DNA of 64,000 bases, taken from the NCBI RefSeq assembly GCF_003254745.1, contig NZ_QKXH01000012.1, positions 1 to 64,000 of the forward strand, written 5' to 3'. A program made the position numbers and the translations under genes. Positions 54,761-63,788 of the stretch are shown here, piece by piece (the stretch's first letter is position 1; each line of letters starts with the position of its first letter). The notes beneath the pieces were generated by a model. The model had not been told where the DNA came from. It saw only the letters and a program-made list of their open reading frames with translations, and made no database searches. The stretch is from Flavobacterium aquariorum (GTDB lineage: Bacteria > Bacteroidota > Bacteroidia > Flavobacteriales > Flavobacteriaceae).

Positions 54761-55198
54761 TTAAAAAGGAGAATCTCCTGATACAGTTATACCCATAGAT
54801 CTAGCTGTTCCAGCAATCATGCTCATAGCAGATTCGATTGTGAATGCATTTAAATCTACCATTTTATCTTCAGCAATTGCTTTGATAACATCCCAAGTAA
54901 CGCTAGCTACTTTTTTACGATTTGGTTCACCTGATCCGGACTTTAGCTTTGCAGCTTCCAATAACTGGACAGCCGCCGGAGGAGTTTTTACAACAAAATC
55001 AAATGATTTGTCTTTATACACAGTAATTTGTACTGGGCATATTTTGCCAGGTTTATCCTGAGTTCTAGCATTAAATTGCTTACAGAACTCCATGATGTTT
55101 ACCCCAGCAGCTCCTAAAGCAGGTCCAACCGGTGGCGACGGGTTCGCAGCACCTCCCTTAACTTGTAGTTTAACTACCTTACTAATTTCTTTAGCCAT
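54761..55198 (-). CDS. rplK: Ribosomal protein L11
   Basis: 145 residues from ATG 55198 (MAKEISKVVKLQVKGG), the family start; an ATG at 55225 would add nine unusual residues. It carries PSPPVGPALGAAGVNIMEFC and SVTWDVIKAIAEDK. It binds the 23S GTPase centre. Confidence 0.97.
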   Translation of the reverse strand: MAKEISKVVKLQVKGGAANPSPPVGPALGAAGVNIMEFCKQFNARTQDKPGKICPVQITVYKDKSFDFVVKTPPAAVQLLEAAKLKSGSGEPNRKKVASVTWDVIKAIAEDKMVDLNAFTIESAMSMIAGTARSMGITVSGDSPF

Positions 55199-55264
55199 TT
55201 TTAAAAAATTTAACACGACAATCATTGGAAGCGATTGCAGTGGTTATTATAGATGTAACAAAAA

Positions 55265-55816
55265 TTATACTTTTTCAACCTGCATAAAACTCAATTCTAA
55301 AGGTGTTTTTCTTCCGAAAATTTTCACCATTACTTCAAGTTTACGCTTTTCTTCATTAATTTTTTCAACTGTACCGTTAAATCCATTAAAAGGACCATCG
55401 ATCACTTTAATAGTTTCTCCAATGTTGAAAGGAATAGCACGAGTATCTGTATTTACAGCCAACTCATCCACTTTACCTAGCATTCTATTTACCTCAGACA
55501 TTCTTAACGGAACTGGCTCTCCACCTTTAGTTTCCCCTAAGAATCCGATAACACTTGTAATAGACTTAATAATATGAGGAATTTCTCCAACAAGATTGGC
55601 TTCCAACATAACATATCCCGGAAAGTAAACCTTATCTTTCGATAATTTTTTACCTTCTTTTACAGTAACTACTTTTTCAGTAGGCACAAGAACTTGTGAA
55701 ACATAATCACTCATACCCAAACGAGCTATTTCCGTTTCGATATAAGCTTTTACTTTATTTTCTTGTCCGCTTACTGCACGAACGACATACCACTTTTTTA
55801 TATTATTATCTGCCAT
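55265..55816 (-). CDS. nusG: Transcription elongation factor NusG
   Basis: 183 residues. NGN domain (WYVVRAVSGQENKVKAYIE to FPGYVMLE) followed by the KOW domain (ETIKVIDGPFNGFNGTVEKI). It increases polymerase processivity and couples with Rho and ribosomes. It starts 9 bp after secE. Confidence 0.97.
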   Translation of the reverse strand: MADNNIKKWYVVRAVSGQENKVKAYIETEIARLGMSDYVSQVLVPTEKVVTVKEGKKLSKDKVYFPGYVMLEANLVGEIPHIIKSITSVIGFLGETKGGEPVPLRMSEVNRMLGKVDELAVNTDTRAIPFNIGETIKVIDGPFNGFNGTVEKINEEKRKLEVMVKIFGRKTPLELSFMQVEKV

Positions 55817-55825
55817 TACAAAAAA

Positions 55826-56023
55826 TTATGCTTTTATCCAGTTAAAAAACACAGCTAATGCTTTTGCAAATACCTCATCTACTCCCCATGTTGCTAAAGC
55901 GAATACCACTGAAAATACAGCAACAACGATCGTAAGACGCTGCACTTCAGCCCAAGCTGGCCAAGTTACATTTGATTTTAATTCTTCAAATGATTCTGAT
56001 ATGTAATTAACAACTTTTGTCAT
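55826..56023 (-). CDS. secE: Preprotein translocase subunit SecE
   Basis: 65 residues from ATG 56023 (MTKVVNYISESFEELKSNVTWPAW). The longer frame from 56071 runs into the tRNA-Trp gene and is rejected. One transmembrane helix (about 32-55) as in single-TM SecE. It stabilises SecY in the inner-membrane translocon. Confidence 0.95.
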   Translation of the reverse strand: MTKVVNYISESFEELKSNVTWPAWAEVQRLTIVVAVFSVVFALATWGVDEVFAKALAVFFNWIKA

Positions 56024-56041
56024 AGTGATTAGTTTATTTTG

Positions 56042-56112
56042 CACGGGCGGAGGGATTCGAACCCCCATCAACGGTTTTGGAGACCGCTATTCTACCCTTG
56101 AACTACGCCCGT
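56042..56112 (-). tRNA. tRNA-Trp (CCA)
   Basis: Cloverleaf with acceptor ACGGGCG/CGCCCGT, T-arm GGTTCGAATCC and an anticodon loop with CCA. It is the first element upstream of secE. Confidence 0.96.
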
Positions 56113-56120
56113 AGTTAATA

Positions 56121-56152
56121 AAAACCAGTGTCGTCAAAACGACACTGGTTTT
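56121..56152 (-). terminator. Terminator of tuf
   Basis: Perfect 14-bp stem AAAACCAGTGTCGT with a CAAA loop, T-rich on the minus strand; separates tuf from tRNA-Trp-secE. Confidence 0.92.
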
Positions 56153-56168
56153 GGTATTTATTATAGTA

Positions 56169-57356
56169 TTAAGCTACAATTTCAGTTACCTGACCTGCAC
56201 CTACTGTTCTACCACCTTCACGGATAGCAAAACGTAAACCTACGCTCATTGCGATTGGGCTTAACAAAGTAACGTTGATAGTTAAGTTGTCACCTGGCAT
56301 TACCATCTCTACACCTTCTGGTAAAGTAATAACCCCTGTTACGTCAGTTGTACGTACGTAGAACTGTGGACGGTAGTTATTGTGGAATGGAGTATGACGT
56401 CCACCTTCTTCTTTTTTCAAGATATACACCTCAGCTTTGAAAGTAGCGTGTGGTTTTACTGATCCTGGCTTAATGATAACCATTCCTCTTTTGATAGATT
56501 CTTTATCAATACCTCTTAACAATAAACCTACGTTATCTCCAGCTTCACCTCTATCAAGGATTTTACGGAACATCTCAACTCCTGTAATAGTAGAAGTTAA
56601 TTTCTCAGCTCCCATACCAATGATTTCAACAGCATCTCCTGTATTAGCAATACCAGTTTCGATACGACCTGTAGCAACAGTTCCACGACCTGTAATTGTA
56701 AACACGTCCTCAACTGGCATCAAGAATGGTTTTTCAGTATCACGAACCGGCTCTTCAATCCAGCTATCAACAGCTTCCATCAATTCAAGAATTTTTGGTA
56801 CCCAAGCTGGATCATTATTCAATCCTCCAAGAGCAGACCCTTGAATAACTGGACAATTATCACCATCATATTCATAGAAAGACAATAAGTCTCTGATTTC
56901 CATTTCAACTAATTCCAATAACTCAGCATCATCAACCATATCCACTTTGTTCATGAAAACTACCATTCTAGGAATACCTACTTGGCGACCTAAAAGGATG
57001 TGCTCACGTGTTTGTGGCATTGGTCCGTCAGTTGCAGCTACAACAAGGATAGCACCGTCCATTTGAGCAGCACCAGTAACCATGTTTTTTACGTAATCCG
57101 CGTGACCAGGACAGTCAACGTGTGCGTAGTGACGGTTAGCAGTTTCATACTCTACGTGTGACGTATTAATTGTAATACCTCTTTCTTTTTCTTCAGGAGC
57201 ATTATCAATTTGATCAAATGATTTTGCTTGACAGTAACCAGCATCAGATAACACTTTTGTGATTGCTGCTGTTAAAGTAGTTTTACCGTGATCTACGTGT
57301 CCGATCGTACCAATATTTAAGTGTGGTTTCGAACGGTTAAAGGTTTCTTTTGCCAT
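56169..57356 (-). CDS. tuf: Elongation factor Tu
   Basis: 395 residues. G1 GHVDHGKTTL at 18-27, G3 DCPGHADY, G4 NKVD. It delivers aminoacyl-tRNA to the ribosome. Codon use is strongly biased. It lies within a tRNA cluster as in many bacteria. Confidence 0.98.
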   Translation of the reverse strand: MAKETFNRSKPHLNIGTIGHVDHGKTTLTAAITKVLSDAGYCQAKSFDQIDNAPEEKERGITINTSHVEYETANRHYAHVDCPGHADYVKNMVTGAAQMDGAILVVAATDGPMPQTREHILLGRQVGIPRMVVFMNKVDMVDDAELLELVEMEIRDLLSFYEYDGDNCPVIQGSALGGLNNDPAWVPKILELMEAVDSWIEEPVRDTEKPFLMPVEDVFTITGRGTVATGRIETGIANTGDAVEIIGMGAEKLTSTITGVEMFRKILDRGEAGDNVGLLLRGIDKESIKRGMVIIKPGSVKPHATFKAEVYILKKEEGGRHTPFHNNYRPQFYVRTTDVTGVITLPEGVEMVMPGDNLTINVTLLSPIAMSVGLRFAIREGGRTVGAGQVTEIVA

Positions 57357-57410
57357 TTTACTTAATTTTTAATCTAGTTTATATATTTATTTCAATTTCC
57401 TACTTACTTG

Positions 57411-57482
57411 AGCCAACTACGGGAATTGAACCCGTGACCTCTTCCTTACCAAGGAAGCACTCTACCTCTGAGCTAAGTCGGC
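57411..57482 (-). tRNA. tRNA-Thr (GGT)
   Basis: Acceptor GCCGACT/AGTTGGC with a wobble pair, anticodon loop TTGGTAA, T-arm GGGTTCAATTCCC. Just upstream of tuf. Confidence 0.95.
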
Positions 57483-57568
57483 AGAATCCTTGATTAAAGA
57501 GATTAGATTTCTAATTTTAGATTTTTTCAATCTACAATCTTAAACCTTCAATCTAAAATTAATTCTTG

Positions 57569-57649
57569 TGGGGAGAGCAGGATTCGAACCTGCGAAGTTC
57601 ACACAGCAGATTTACAGTCTGCCCTCGTTGGCCGCTTGAGTATCTCCCC
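57569..57649 (-). tRNA. tRNA-Tyr (GTA)
   Basis: Acceptor GGGGAGA/TCTCCCC, long variable arm as expected for tRNA-Tyr, anticodon loop CTGTAAA. Confidence 0.96.
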
Positions 57650-57679
57650 AACTTTTTTTATTACAACTTTCGCCTTTTG

Positions 57680-57753
57680 AGCCGGCGGAGGGACTCGAAC
57701 CCACGACCTGCTGATTACAAATCAGCTGCTCTAGCCAACTGAGCTACGCTGGC
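57680..57753 (-). tRNA. tRNA-Thr (TGT)
   Basis: Acceptor GCCAGCG/CGCCGGC with a wobble, anticodon loop TTTGTAA, T-arm GGGTTCGAGTCCC. First tRNA in the transcript. Confidence 0.95.
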
Positions 57754-57762
57754 AATATCAAT

Positions 57763-57790
57763 AAAAAAAGTCCGCTATTTCTAACGGACT
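57763..57790 (-). terminator. Terminator after the hibernation-factor gene
   Basis: AGTCCG (57770-57775) pairs with CGGACT (57785-57790), and T7 follows on the minus strand. The tRNA transcript must start just after it. Confidence 0.8.
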
Positions 57791-57844
57791 GCAAATGTAG
57801 AGATTTTATCTTTTAATCAAAACATTTTTTGAAAAAAAATTTAA

Positions 57845-58147
57845 TTAAATATGTGTTCTTAACTTTTCTTTACGTTTTACCAGCAATCGCTCTAGAGATT
57901 CTGCTGATTGTTCGACTGCCTCCTCAAAGGTTTTGCACTGCTTTTTAACCAAAAAATCATCTCCAGGAACATTAATCTTTATTTCGACAATTTTATTTTC
58001 CTTCTCACTTGTCTTTTCCACTTTCATAAAAATATCCGAAGAGACAACTCTGTCATAATATTTCTCCAATTTATCCATTCTCTCTTGAACGAAATCTACT
58101 AGCTTTTTGTCAACAGTAAAGTTAACTGCATGAACATTTACCTTCAT
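57845..58147 (-). CDS. Ribosome hibernation-promoting factor (HPF/RaiA)
   Basis: 100 residues from ATG 58147 (MKVNVHAVNFTVDKKLVDFV); the earlier ATG adds only two residues. It has the short HPF/YfiA fold with basic patches KQCKTFEEAVEQSAESLERLL. It binds the 30S A and P sites and inactivates ribosomes in stationary phase. It lies 33 bp downstream of the Xer recombinase gene. Confidence 0.92.
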   Translation of the reverse strand: MKVNVHAVNFTVDKKLVDFVQERMDKLEKYYDRVVSSDIFMKVEKTSEKENKIVEIKINVPGDDFLVKKQCKTFEEAVEQSAESLERLLVKRKEKLRTHI

Positions 58148-58180
58148 AATCAATCTTTTTAATGGTTAAACATTTCAGAG

Positions 58181-59080
58181 TTATTTTTTATTCCTAGGAT
58201 GCGCCTCTTGATACACTTTTTTAAGCTCAGACAAACTGCTATGGGTATAAATTTGCGTTGAAGCCAAACTAGAATGTCCTAATAACTCTTTAACTGAATT
58301 CAAATCGGCTCCGTTGTTTAATAAGTGAGTCGCAAACGTATGCCTTAATATATGAGGACTTTTTTTTACTTTCTCGGAGACAGTACTAAAGTATGAATTT
58401 ATTAAACGATACACAAAAGAATCACTCAATTTTAACCCTTTTTTTGTTAGAAATAAATAATCATCATCCACTATTGTTTCCAACAAGGAACGCTCCCTAA
58501 GATATAACGACAACTGCTGTGTCACAATAGGCAAAATCGGAAGAATACGTTCTTTATTTCTTTTTCCCAGAACCTTCAAAGTACTACTCACCATATTAAC
58601 ATTGGAGCATTTCAAATGAATAAGTTCGGTTCTACGTATTCCTGAAATATAAAACAACTCCACAATGAGCTTATCTCTTATTTCCTGAAACCCTTCGGAA
58701 TGTGAATTTTGAGACAACGCCTCCGTAAGTTCTTTTTCTGAAAAGGGAATTTGAAGTTTTTTTTCCGTTTTTAAAGCTTTATGCTTCAACAAAGGATTAA
58801 TCTGAATTTGTTTTATCTTTAAAAGAAACCTATAAAAAGCTTTTAAGGAAGCTATCTTTCTATTTACTGTACTATTTGAAACGCCATCTTCAACAAGCGA
58901 AACAATCCAACTTCTAATTTGATTGTAATTTACCTGTTCAATAGTTTCTTGTTCAAAATGTTGCTTATTAAATGATTCAAAGTATATTACATCATTTAAA
59001 TAAGCATTTATCGTATGTGGAGAATATTTTTTTTCTAATTGCAGATAATTTCTAAATGCATCTTTATTATTTGTAGCCAT
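58181..59080 (-). CDS. Tyrosine recombinase of XerC/XerD type
   Basis: 299 residues. N-terminal SAM-like DNA-binding domain (about 5-90), then the catalytic domain with Arg in SGIRRTELIHL, HxxR in HILRHTFATHLL, and the nucleophile Tyr278 in QIYTHSS. It probably resolves chromosome dimers at dif with a partner XerD; context is core, not mobile. The ATG directly abuts the U-tract of the upstream terminator. Confidence 0.92.
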   Translation of the reverse strand: MATNNKDAFRNYLQLEKKYSPHTINAYLNDVIYFESFNKQHFEQETIEQVNYNQIRSWIVSLVEDGVSNSTVNRKIASLKAFYRFLLKIKQIQINPLLKHKALKTEKKLQIPFSEKELTEALSQNSHSEGFQEIRDKLIVELFYISGIRRTELIHLKCSNVNMVSSTLKVLGKRNKERILPILPIVTQQLSLYLRERSLLETIVDDDYLFLTKKGLKLSDSFVYRLINSYFSTVSEKVKKSPHILRHTFATHLLNNGADLNSVKELLGHSSLASTQIYTHSSLSELKKVYQEAHPRNKK

Positions 59081-59127
59081 AAAAAAACCGTTAGCATCAA
59101 AGTTAAGAAACTTTAATTACTAACGGT
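59081..59127 (-). terminator. Terminator of rpsU abutting the xerC-like start
   Basis: ACCGTTAG (59087-59094) pairs with CTAACGGT (59120-59127), with inner AAAGTT/AACTTT. The T7 tract ends at the xerC-like ATG. Confidence 0.9.
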
Positions 59128-59153
59128 AATTTATTTTAAAATGCAGTGACGTA

Positions 59154-59351
59154 TTAGATATTCTCTATACTATCTCTCATATTCTGGATATAAGCTGCTT
59201 TCTGGAATTTCATTCTATTGATAACTGATGGCTTTATAAAAGCAGTACGCGCTCTTAATTGTCTTACAGTTCCAGTTTTATCGAATTTTCTTTTGTAGCG
59301 CTTAAGTGCTCTATCGATATTTTCTCCGTCTTTAATTGGTATAATTAACAT
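59154..59351 (-). CDS. rpsU: Ribosomal protein S21
   Basis: 65 residues from ATG 59351 (MLIIPIKDGENIDRALKRYKRKFDKTG), the family start; it is preceded by a GGGGGTGATAAA purine-rich stretch, an unusually strong Shine-Dalgarno-like sequence for a Bacteroidota. The upstream extension to 59453 is not family-like. It is part of the 30S subunit. Confidence 0.93.
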   Translation of the reverse strand: MLIIPIKDGENIDRALKRYKRKFDKTGTVRQLRARTAFIKPSVINRMKFQKAAYIQNMRDSIENI

Positions 59352-59484
59352 AATTTTATCACCCCCTTTCGTTAAGTGCGCAAAATTAAACATTATTTTG
59401 AATTCTGAGTACTTTATTTTTATTTTTTTGAATTTATTTTTCAATTGCACCAAAAATAGGATTCAAACCGAAAATACTCTTGAT

Positions 59485-59602
59485 CACGCGTGAAGGGTAG
59501 AAGCAAGCTACCGAAGTAGCGCGGATGACCTGACCCCGTTGAGTAAAGGAGGCGAATAACCGCTCCGATAAGTAGCCTCCTTTACTCAACGGGGGCACGC
59601 CC
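59485..59602 (-). repeat. Structured dispersed repeat, copy 2
   Basis: It is the reverse complement of 18931-19045 with about nine tenths identity. Its long hairpin arms (GTTGAGTAAAGGAGGC with the exact complement) are perfect here, while copy 1 has one mismatch. The second hairpin GCTAC-UUCG-GTAGC and the closing GCGTG/CACGC stem are also present. Confidence 0.8.
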
Positions 59603-59609
59603 TAACTAT

Positions 59610-60752
59610 TTATTTCAATAAATTTCTGGAAATTACTACTTTTTGAATTTCGGTGGTTCCTTCACCGATGGTACATAATTTTGAATCTCTATAGAATTTT
59701 TCTACGGGATAATCTTTGGTGTAACCATAACCACCGTGAATTTGTACAGCCTCATTAGCCACTTTTACACAAACTTCTGATGAGTACATTTTGGCCATTG
59801 CACCTAATGTAGTCACAGGTCTGTGTTGCTCTTTAAGGAAAGCCGCTTTATGCAATAATAATTCTGAGGCTTCTATTTCGGTAGCCATATCAGCCAATTT
59901 AAAAGAAATTCCTTGAAATTCAGAAATAGGCTGACCAAACTGATGTCTTTCTTGAGAATATTTCAAAGCTGCTTCATAAGCTCCTTTTGCAATTCCCAAC
60001 GACAAAGCTCCGATGGAAATTCTTCCGCCATCAAGAATTTTCATCGCTTGAATAAATCCCTGCCCTACTTCGCCTAATCTATTTGTATCAGGAATACGAC
60101 AATTGTCAAAAATCAACTCGGCCGTTTCACTGGCGCGCATTCCTAATTTATTTTCTTTCTTACCAGATGTAAATCCAGGCATTCCTTTTTCAAATACAAA
60201 TGCAGTCATTCCTTTGGAGTCTCCTTTTTCACCAGTACGAACAATTACTACGGCAATATCCCCCGAAATGGCATGCGTAATAAAGTTTTTAGCGCCATTT
60301 ACCACCCAAAAATCTCCGTCCCGAACAGCCGTCGTATTCATTCCGCCCGCATCGGATCCTGTATTGTGTTCCGTTAAGCCCCAAGCACCTATATGCTCAG
60401 CGGTCGCCAGTTTCGGAATCCATCTTTTCTTTTGTTCGTCGTTTCCAAAAGTAAGAATATGATTAGTACATAAAGAATTATGGGCCGCGACAGACAATCC
60501 TATGGAAGGATCAACTTTTGAAATTTCCTCTACTACCGTAATGTATTCATGATAGCCCAGTCCTGACCCTCCTAATTCAGTTGGAACCAGAACTCCCATA
60601 AATCCCATTTCACCAAGCTTTTTGAAAAGAGAAATTGGAAAAATTTGAGCTTCATCCCACTCCATTATATAAGGTCTTATATTTTTTTCGGCAAAATCTT
60701 TTATAGATTGAGCTATTAAAGATTGTGTTTCGTTGTAATCAAAATTCATCAT
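59610..60752 (-). CDS. Acyl-CoA dehydrogenase
   Basis: 380 residues (two adjacent Met at the start). It has the FAD acyl-CoA dehydrogenase signatures WGLTEHNTGSDAGGMNT, the catalytic-base region GGYGYTKDYPVEKFYRDSKLCTIGEGTTEIQ and C-terminal VISRNLLK. It oxidises acyl-CoA to enoyl-CoA, probably in beta-oxidation or branched-chain amino acid breakdown. It follows the HHH protein gene by 14 bp, so they are probably co-transcribed. Confidence 0.94.
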   Translation of the reverse strand: MMNFDYNETQSLIAQSIKDFAEKNIRPYIMEWDEAQIFPISLFKKLGEMGFMGVLVPTELGGSGLGYHEYITVVEEISKVDPSIGLSVAAHNSLCTNHILTFGNDEQKKRWIPKLATAEHIGAWGLTEHNTGSDAGGMNTTAVRDGDFWVVNGAKNFITHAISGDIAVVIVRTGEKGDSKGMTAFVFEKGMPGFTSGKKENKLGMRASETAELIFDNCRIPDTNRLGEVGQGFIQAMKILDGGRISIGALSLGIAKGAYEAALKYSQERHQFGQPISEFQGISFKLADMATEIEASELLLHKAAFLKEQHRPVTTLGAMAKMYSSEVCVKVANEAVQIHGGYGYTKDYPVEKFYRDSKLCTIGEGTTEIQKVVISRNLLK

Positions 60753-60766
60753 AAATGTCTTTTATA

Positions 60767-61651
60767 TTAAAAGTCCAAATATAAGGCAATAAAATTTGCT
60801 TTTTCAACAGGAAAGCCGTTAATTTTTATCAAATCCTCAATATTTTTAAAATCACCGTTCATGCTTCTATATTTTACAATTTGTCTTGCTAAGTCATATT
60901 TGAAATAAAAAAACTGAGAAAGCTCCTTTATTGACGCATTATTGATATCAATTTTATTCAAATTGGGGAGTTTTGCAATCTTAAAATGATTATTTAAATT
61001 CAGAATTACTTCTGGAGAGATTCCCCAAACATCTTTGAGTTGTTCCATAGAGACAAATCCTCCTAATTTTTCCTTTTGGGTTAATATACGAAGTGAAATC
61101 ACTTCTCCTATTCCACTTATCTTAATCAAATCTTCTTTCGTCGCTTGATTAATGTCAATTAAAACTATTTTTTCTTTTTTGGCGAAAGCCGAATTCTGAG
61201 CGTACTTATATTCTTTAGCTTCTTTTTTATGATTTACCCAATCTGGGAATTTGAAAAACGGAGCGATTATATTCAATAATGAATCTGAAACTTTTGTAAC
61301 ATCTTGAAATTCTTTAACCGAATTAACAAACTTATTTTCTTTTCTAAAAGCGAGCAGTCTGTCAATTTCCTGAACGGACATTCCAAGTTTATAGCCTTTG
61401 TAATCGGAAATAAAATTGGGATTGAAAAGATACGTTTTAGGTTTATCATTCTGACCATGCATCTTTGCATCATCAACTTCCGATTGTAGAGAAATCCATT
61501 TTTGCTTATCTGAATATTCTTTTTCAACGGCATTAAAATCAACGAAAAAGTAAACAAGTTGAAGTATTACTATAATCCCAAACAGGAAAACAATTCCTGT
61601 TTGCTGTTCACGTGAAAATTTAAAATAATCTTTGATTGTATTGAAAGTCAT
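60767..61651 (-). CDS. Membrane-anchored helix-hairpin-helix protein (ComEA-like)
   Basis: 294 residues. N-terminal transmembrane helix (about 17-36) and repeated helix-hairpin-helix motifs: DINQATKEDLIKISGIGEVISLRIL (about 168-195) and DINNASIKELSQFFYFKYDLARQIV near the C-terminus. HHH motifs bind DNA non-specifically, so a role in DNA uptake or DNA handling at the membrane is plausible but unproven. Co-transcribed with acyl-CoA dehydrogenase by spacing. Confidence 0.8.
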   Translation of the reverse strand: MTFNTIKDYFKFSREQQTGIVFLFGIIVILQLVYFFVDFNAVEKEYSDKQKWISLQSEVDDAKMHGQNDKPKTYLFNPNFISDYKGYKLGMSVQEIDRLLAFRKENKFVNSVKEFQDVTKVSDSLLNIIAPFFKFPDWVNHKKEAKEYKYAQNSAFAKKEKIVLIDINQATKEDLIKISGIGEVISLRILTQKEKLGGFVSMEQLKDVWGISPEVILNLNNHFKIAKLPNLNKIDINNASIKELSQFFYFKYDLARQIVKYRSMNGDFKNIEDLIKINGFPVEKANFIALYLDF

Positions 61652-61866
61652 AGTTGAATTACATGCGTATTAACAAAACATTTGAAATCTAAAAATATAA
61701 AAATTATTCACAAATTAATATTTTTATAAGAAAAATATTAATACTCAATATTCCTTAAATACCATAAAATACATTCGTACTATTTTTTTTCTAAATAAAA
61801 AAGCTCAGAAAATCATTAATTTGTTAGTTAAATGAAATTATAGTTTTTATTTTTTATAAAAAACTA

Positions 61867-61874
61867 TACATTTG
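61867..61874 (+). promoter_or_regulatory. -7 promoter box for the APC permease
   Basis: TACATTTG matches TAnnTTTG, about 30 bp before the start. Confidence 0.5.
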
Positions 61875-61904
61875 GCGCTTAATAACATTTAAACCATAAA
61901 AACC

Positions 61905-63383
61905 ATGTCTATTTGGAAAAGAAAACCATTAGCTCTACTATTAGCTGAAGCTGCTGATTCTGAAAAAGGATTAAAAAGAACACTAACCGCTTGGTCATTA
62001 GTTGCATTAGGAATCGGTGCAATTATTGGTGCTGGATTATTCGTTAGAACAGCAACCGCAGCTGCACAAAGTGCAGGACCATCAGTAACAATAGCCTTTG
62101 TCGTAGCCGCCATTGGTTGCGCACTAGCAGGATTGTGCTACGCAGAGCTTTCGTCTTCTATTCCAATTTCAGGAAGTGCTTACACCTACACTTATGCTAC
62201 TATGGGTGAATTTCTAGCATGGATTATTGGCTGGGATTTAATTCTTGAATATGCAGTAGGTGCTGCAACAGTTGGGATCGCTTGGAGTGAATACCTAAAT
62301 AATTTACTGACAAATGTGTTACACGTAGATCCCATACCCTTTGCCTATTGTCATTCTCCATTTCAAACATCACTAACAGGAGAACATGGAATCATAAATT
62401 TACCTGCGCTTTTTATAGTTGCTGTAATCAGTTTATTATTGATAAAAGGAATACATGAATCAGCTGTGGTAAATGGAATAATAGTTGTCGTTAAAGTTCT
62501 AATTGTAATACTAATTATTGTGTTAGGTTGGCATTTCATTAACCCAGCAAACCATACCCCTTACATTCCACCAACAGATGTTTTCACTGACGAACACGGA
62601 GTAGGACATGCCTATGGAGGAATAATGGGAATATTAGGAGCCGCAGGAACTGTTTTCTTTGCTTTCATCGGATTTGATGCCGTGAGTACTGCCGCTCAAG
62701 AAACTATCAACCCTAAAAAGAATATGCCAATCGGTATTTTAGGATCCTTAGCAGTGTGTACAGTATTATATATTCTTTTTGGACATGTATTAACAGGTCT
62801 TGAACCAGTTGAATTTTTTAGAACTAGCGGTAAGGAAGCATCTGTTGCCAATGCAATCATACATGCTATGGGGGAAAGTTACAACTGGCTTGCTCAATTT
62901 GTTACAGTTGCCATATTAGCTGGATTTTCATCTGTTATTTTAGTGATGTTATTAGGACAATCAAGAGTTTTTTACTCTATGGGTAAAGATGGGTTGCTTC
63001 CAAAAGCATTTAGTGATTTACATTCAAAATACAAAACTCCATACAAAGCAAATCTTGCTATTCTGGTAATTGTTGGAGCTTTCGCAGCTTTTATACCTGG
63101 TGATATTGTAGGAGACATGACAAGTATTGGGACTTTATTTGCTTTTGTTCTTGTCTGTATTTCTGTTATTATCTTAAGAAAAAAAGAGCCAAACATGGTA
63201 AGAGAATTCAAAACCCCACTTGTTCCCTTCGTACCACTTTTAGGAGTGTTTGTATGTTGTGCAATGATGTACGGCTTAGGTTGGACGAACTGGTTGAGAC
63301 TGTTTGTTTGGATGGCTTTAGGCATTGTTTTCTATTTTGCTTATGGCAAGAAAAACAGTGTATTAAACAAAACTAAAGAATAA
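61905..63383 (+). CDS. APC superfamily amino acid permease (cationic amino acid transporter-like)
   Basis: 492 residues, about 12 transmembrane helices. The GLFVRTA-type helix-1 motif (GIGAIIGAGLF) and the GFDAVSTAAQETINPKKNMP segment are typical of the CAT/YfnA type. It moves amino acids across the inner membrane; likely substrates are basic or neutral, not determined. Only distantly similar to the other APC permease at 21-22.5 kb. Confidence 0.88.
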   Translation: MSIWKRKPLALLLAEAADSEKGLKRTLTAWSLVALGIGAIIGAGLFVRTATAAAQSAGPSVTIAFVVAAIGCALAGLCYAELSSSIPISGSAYTYTYATMGEFLAWIIGWDLILEYAVGAATVGIAWSEYLNNLLTNVLHVDPIPFAYCHSPFQTSLTGEHGIINLPALFIVAVISLLLIKGIHESAVVNGIIVVVKVLIVILIIVLGWHFINPANHTPYIPPTDVFTDEHGVGHAYGGIMGILGAAGTVFFAFIGFDAVSTAAQETINPKKNMPIGILGSLAVCTVLYILFGHVLTGLEPVEFFRTSGKEASVANAIIHAMGESYNWLAQFVTVAILAGFSSVILVMLLGQSRVFYSMGKDGLLPKAFSDLHSKYKTPYKANLAILVIVGAFAAFIPGDIVGDMTSIGTLFAFVLVCISVIILRKKEPNMVREFKTPLVPFVPLLGVFVCCAMMYGLGWTNWLRLFVWMALGIVFYFAYGKKNSVLNKTKE

Positions 63384-63406
63384 GAATAATTTCAATTCAC
63401 ATAAAG

Positions 63407-63449
63407 AAGGGATTTTAAAGCTTAACCACTTTAAAATCCCTTTTTTTAT
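63407..63449. terminator. Bidirectional terminator
   Basis: 14-bp stem AAGGGATTTTAAAG (63407-63420) with its complement (63429-63442), then a T run; between convergent genes. Confidence 0.9.
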
Positions 63450-63462
63450 ACCTTATAATTTT

Positions 63463-63690
63463 CTACAAATCAAAAACAGAAGTTCTTTTGGCCCGGATTA
63501 AATCTTTTAGACGAATCCAGAAAGCCAATGTAAGATAAACTCCAAATCCCAAACCAGCTGTTACAAACGAAATATAGATAAAAAACAAACGGACATTGGT
63601 AACCCGCATCCCTAACTTGTCAGCCAAACGGGAAGAAACATGGAAACCATATTTTTCTAAAAAGAATTTCAATCGTATTACTGCTCGCAT
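63463..63690 (-). CDS. Small PspC-domain membrane protein
   Basis: 75 residues. VSSRLADKLGMRVTNVRLFFIYISFVTAGLGFGVYLTLAF matches the PspC fold: amphipathic helix then a transmembrane segment. Family members sense envelope stress or regulate phage-shock responses. Encoded just downstream of a DUF2851-like gene, a common flavobacterial pairing. Confidence 0.85.
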   Translation of the reverse strand: MRAVIRLKFFLEKYGFHVSSRLADKLGMRVTNVRLFFIYISFVTAGLGFGVYLTLAFWIRLKDLIRAKRTSVFDL

Positions 63691-63788
63691 CTTTTTGAGT
63701 TATGTATTATGAGCAAAATTACAGAATCTTTTAATACTACCAGTTAACACATAGAAAAGTTCATGAAATATATAAATTGCTGAGTGTT

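Noticed and set aside
57483..57568. Possible extra tRNA between tRNA-Tyr and tRNA-Thr
   Set aside because: No T-arm or acceptor pair could be found.
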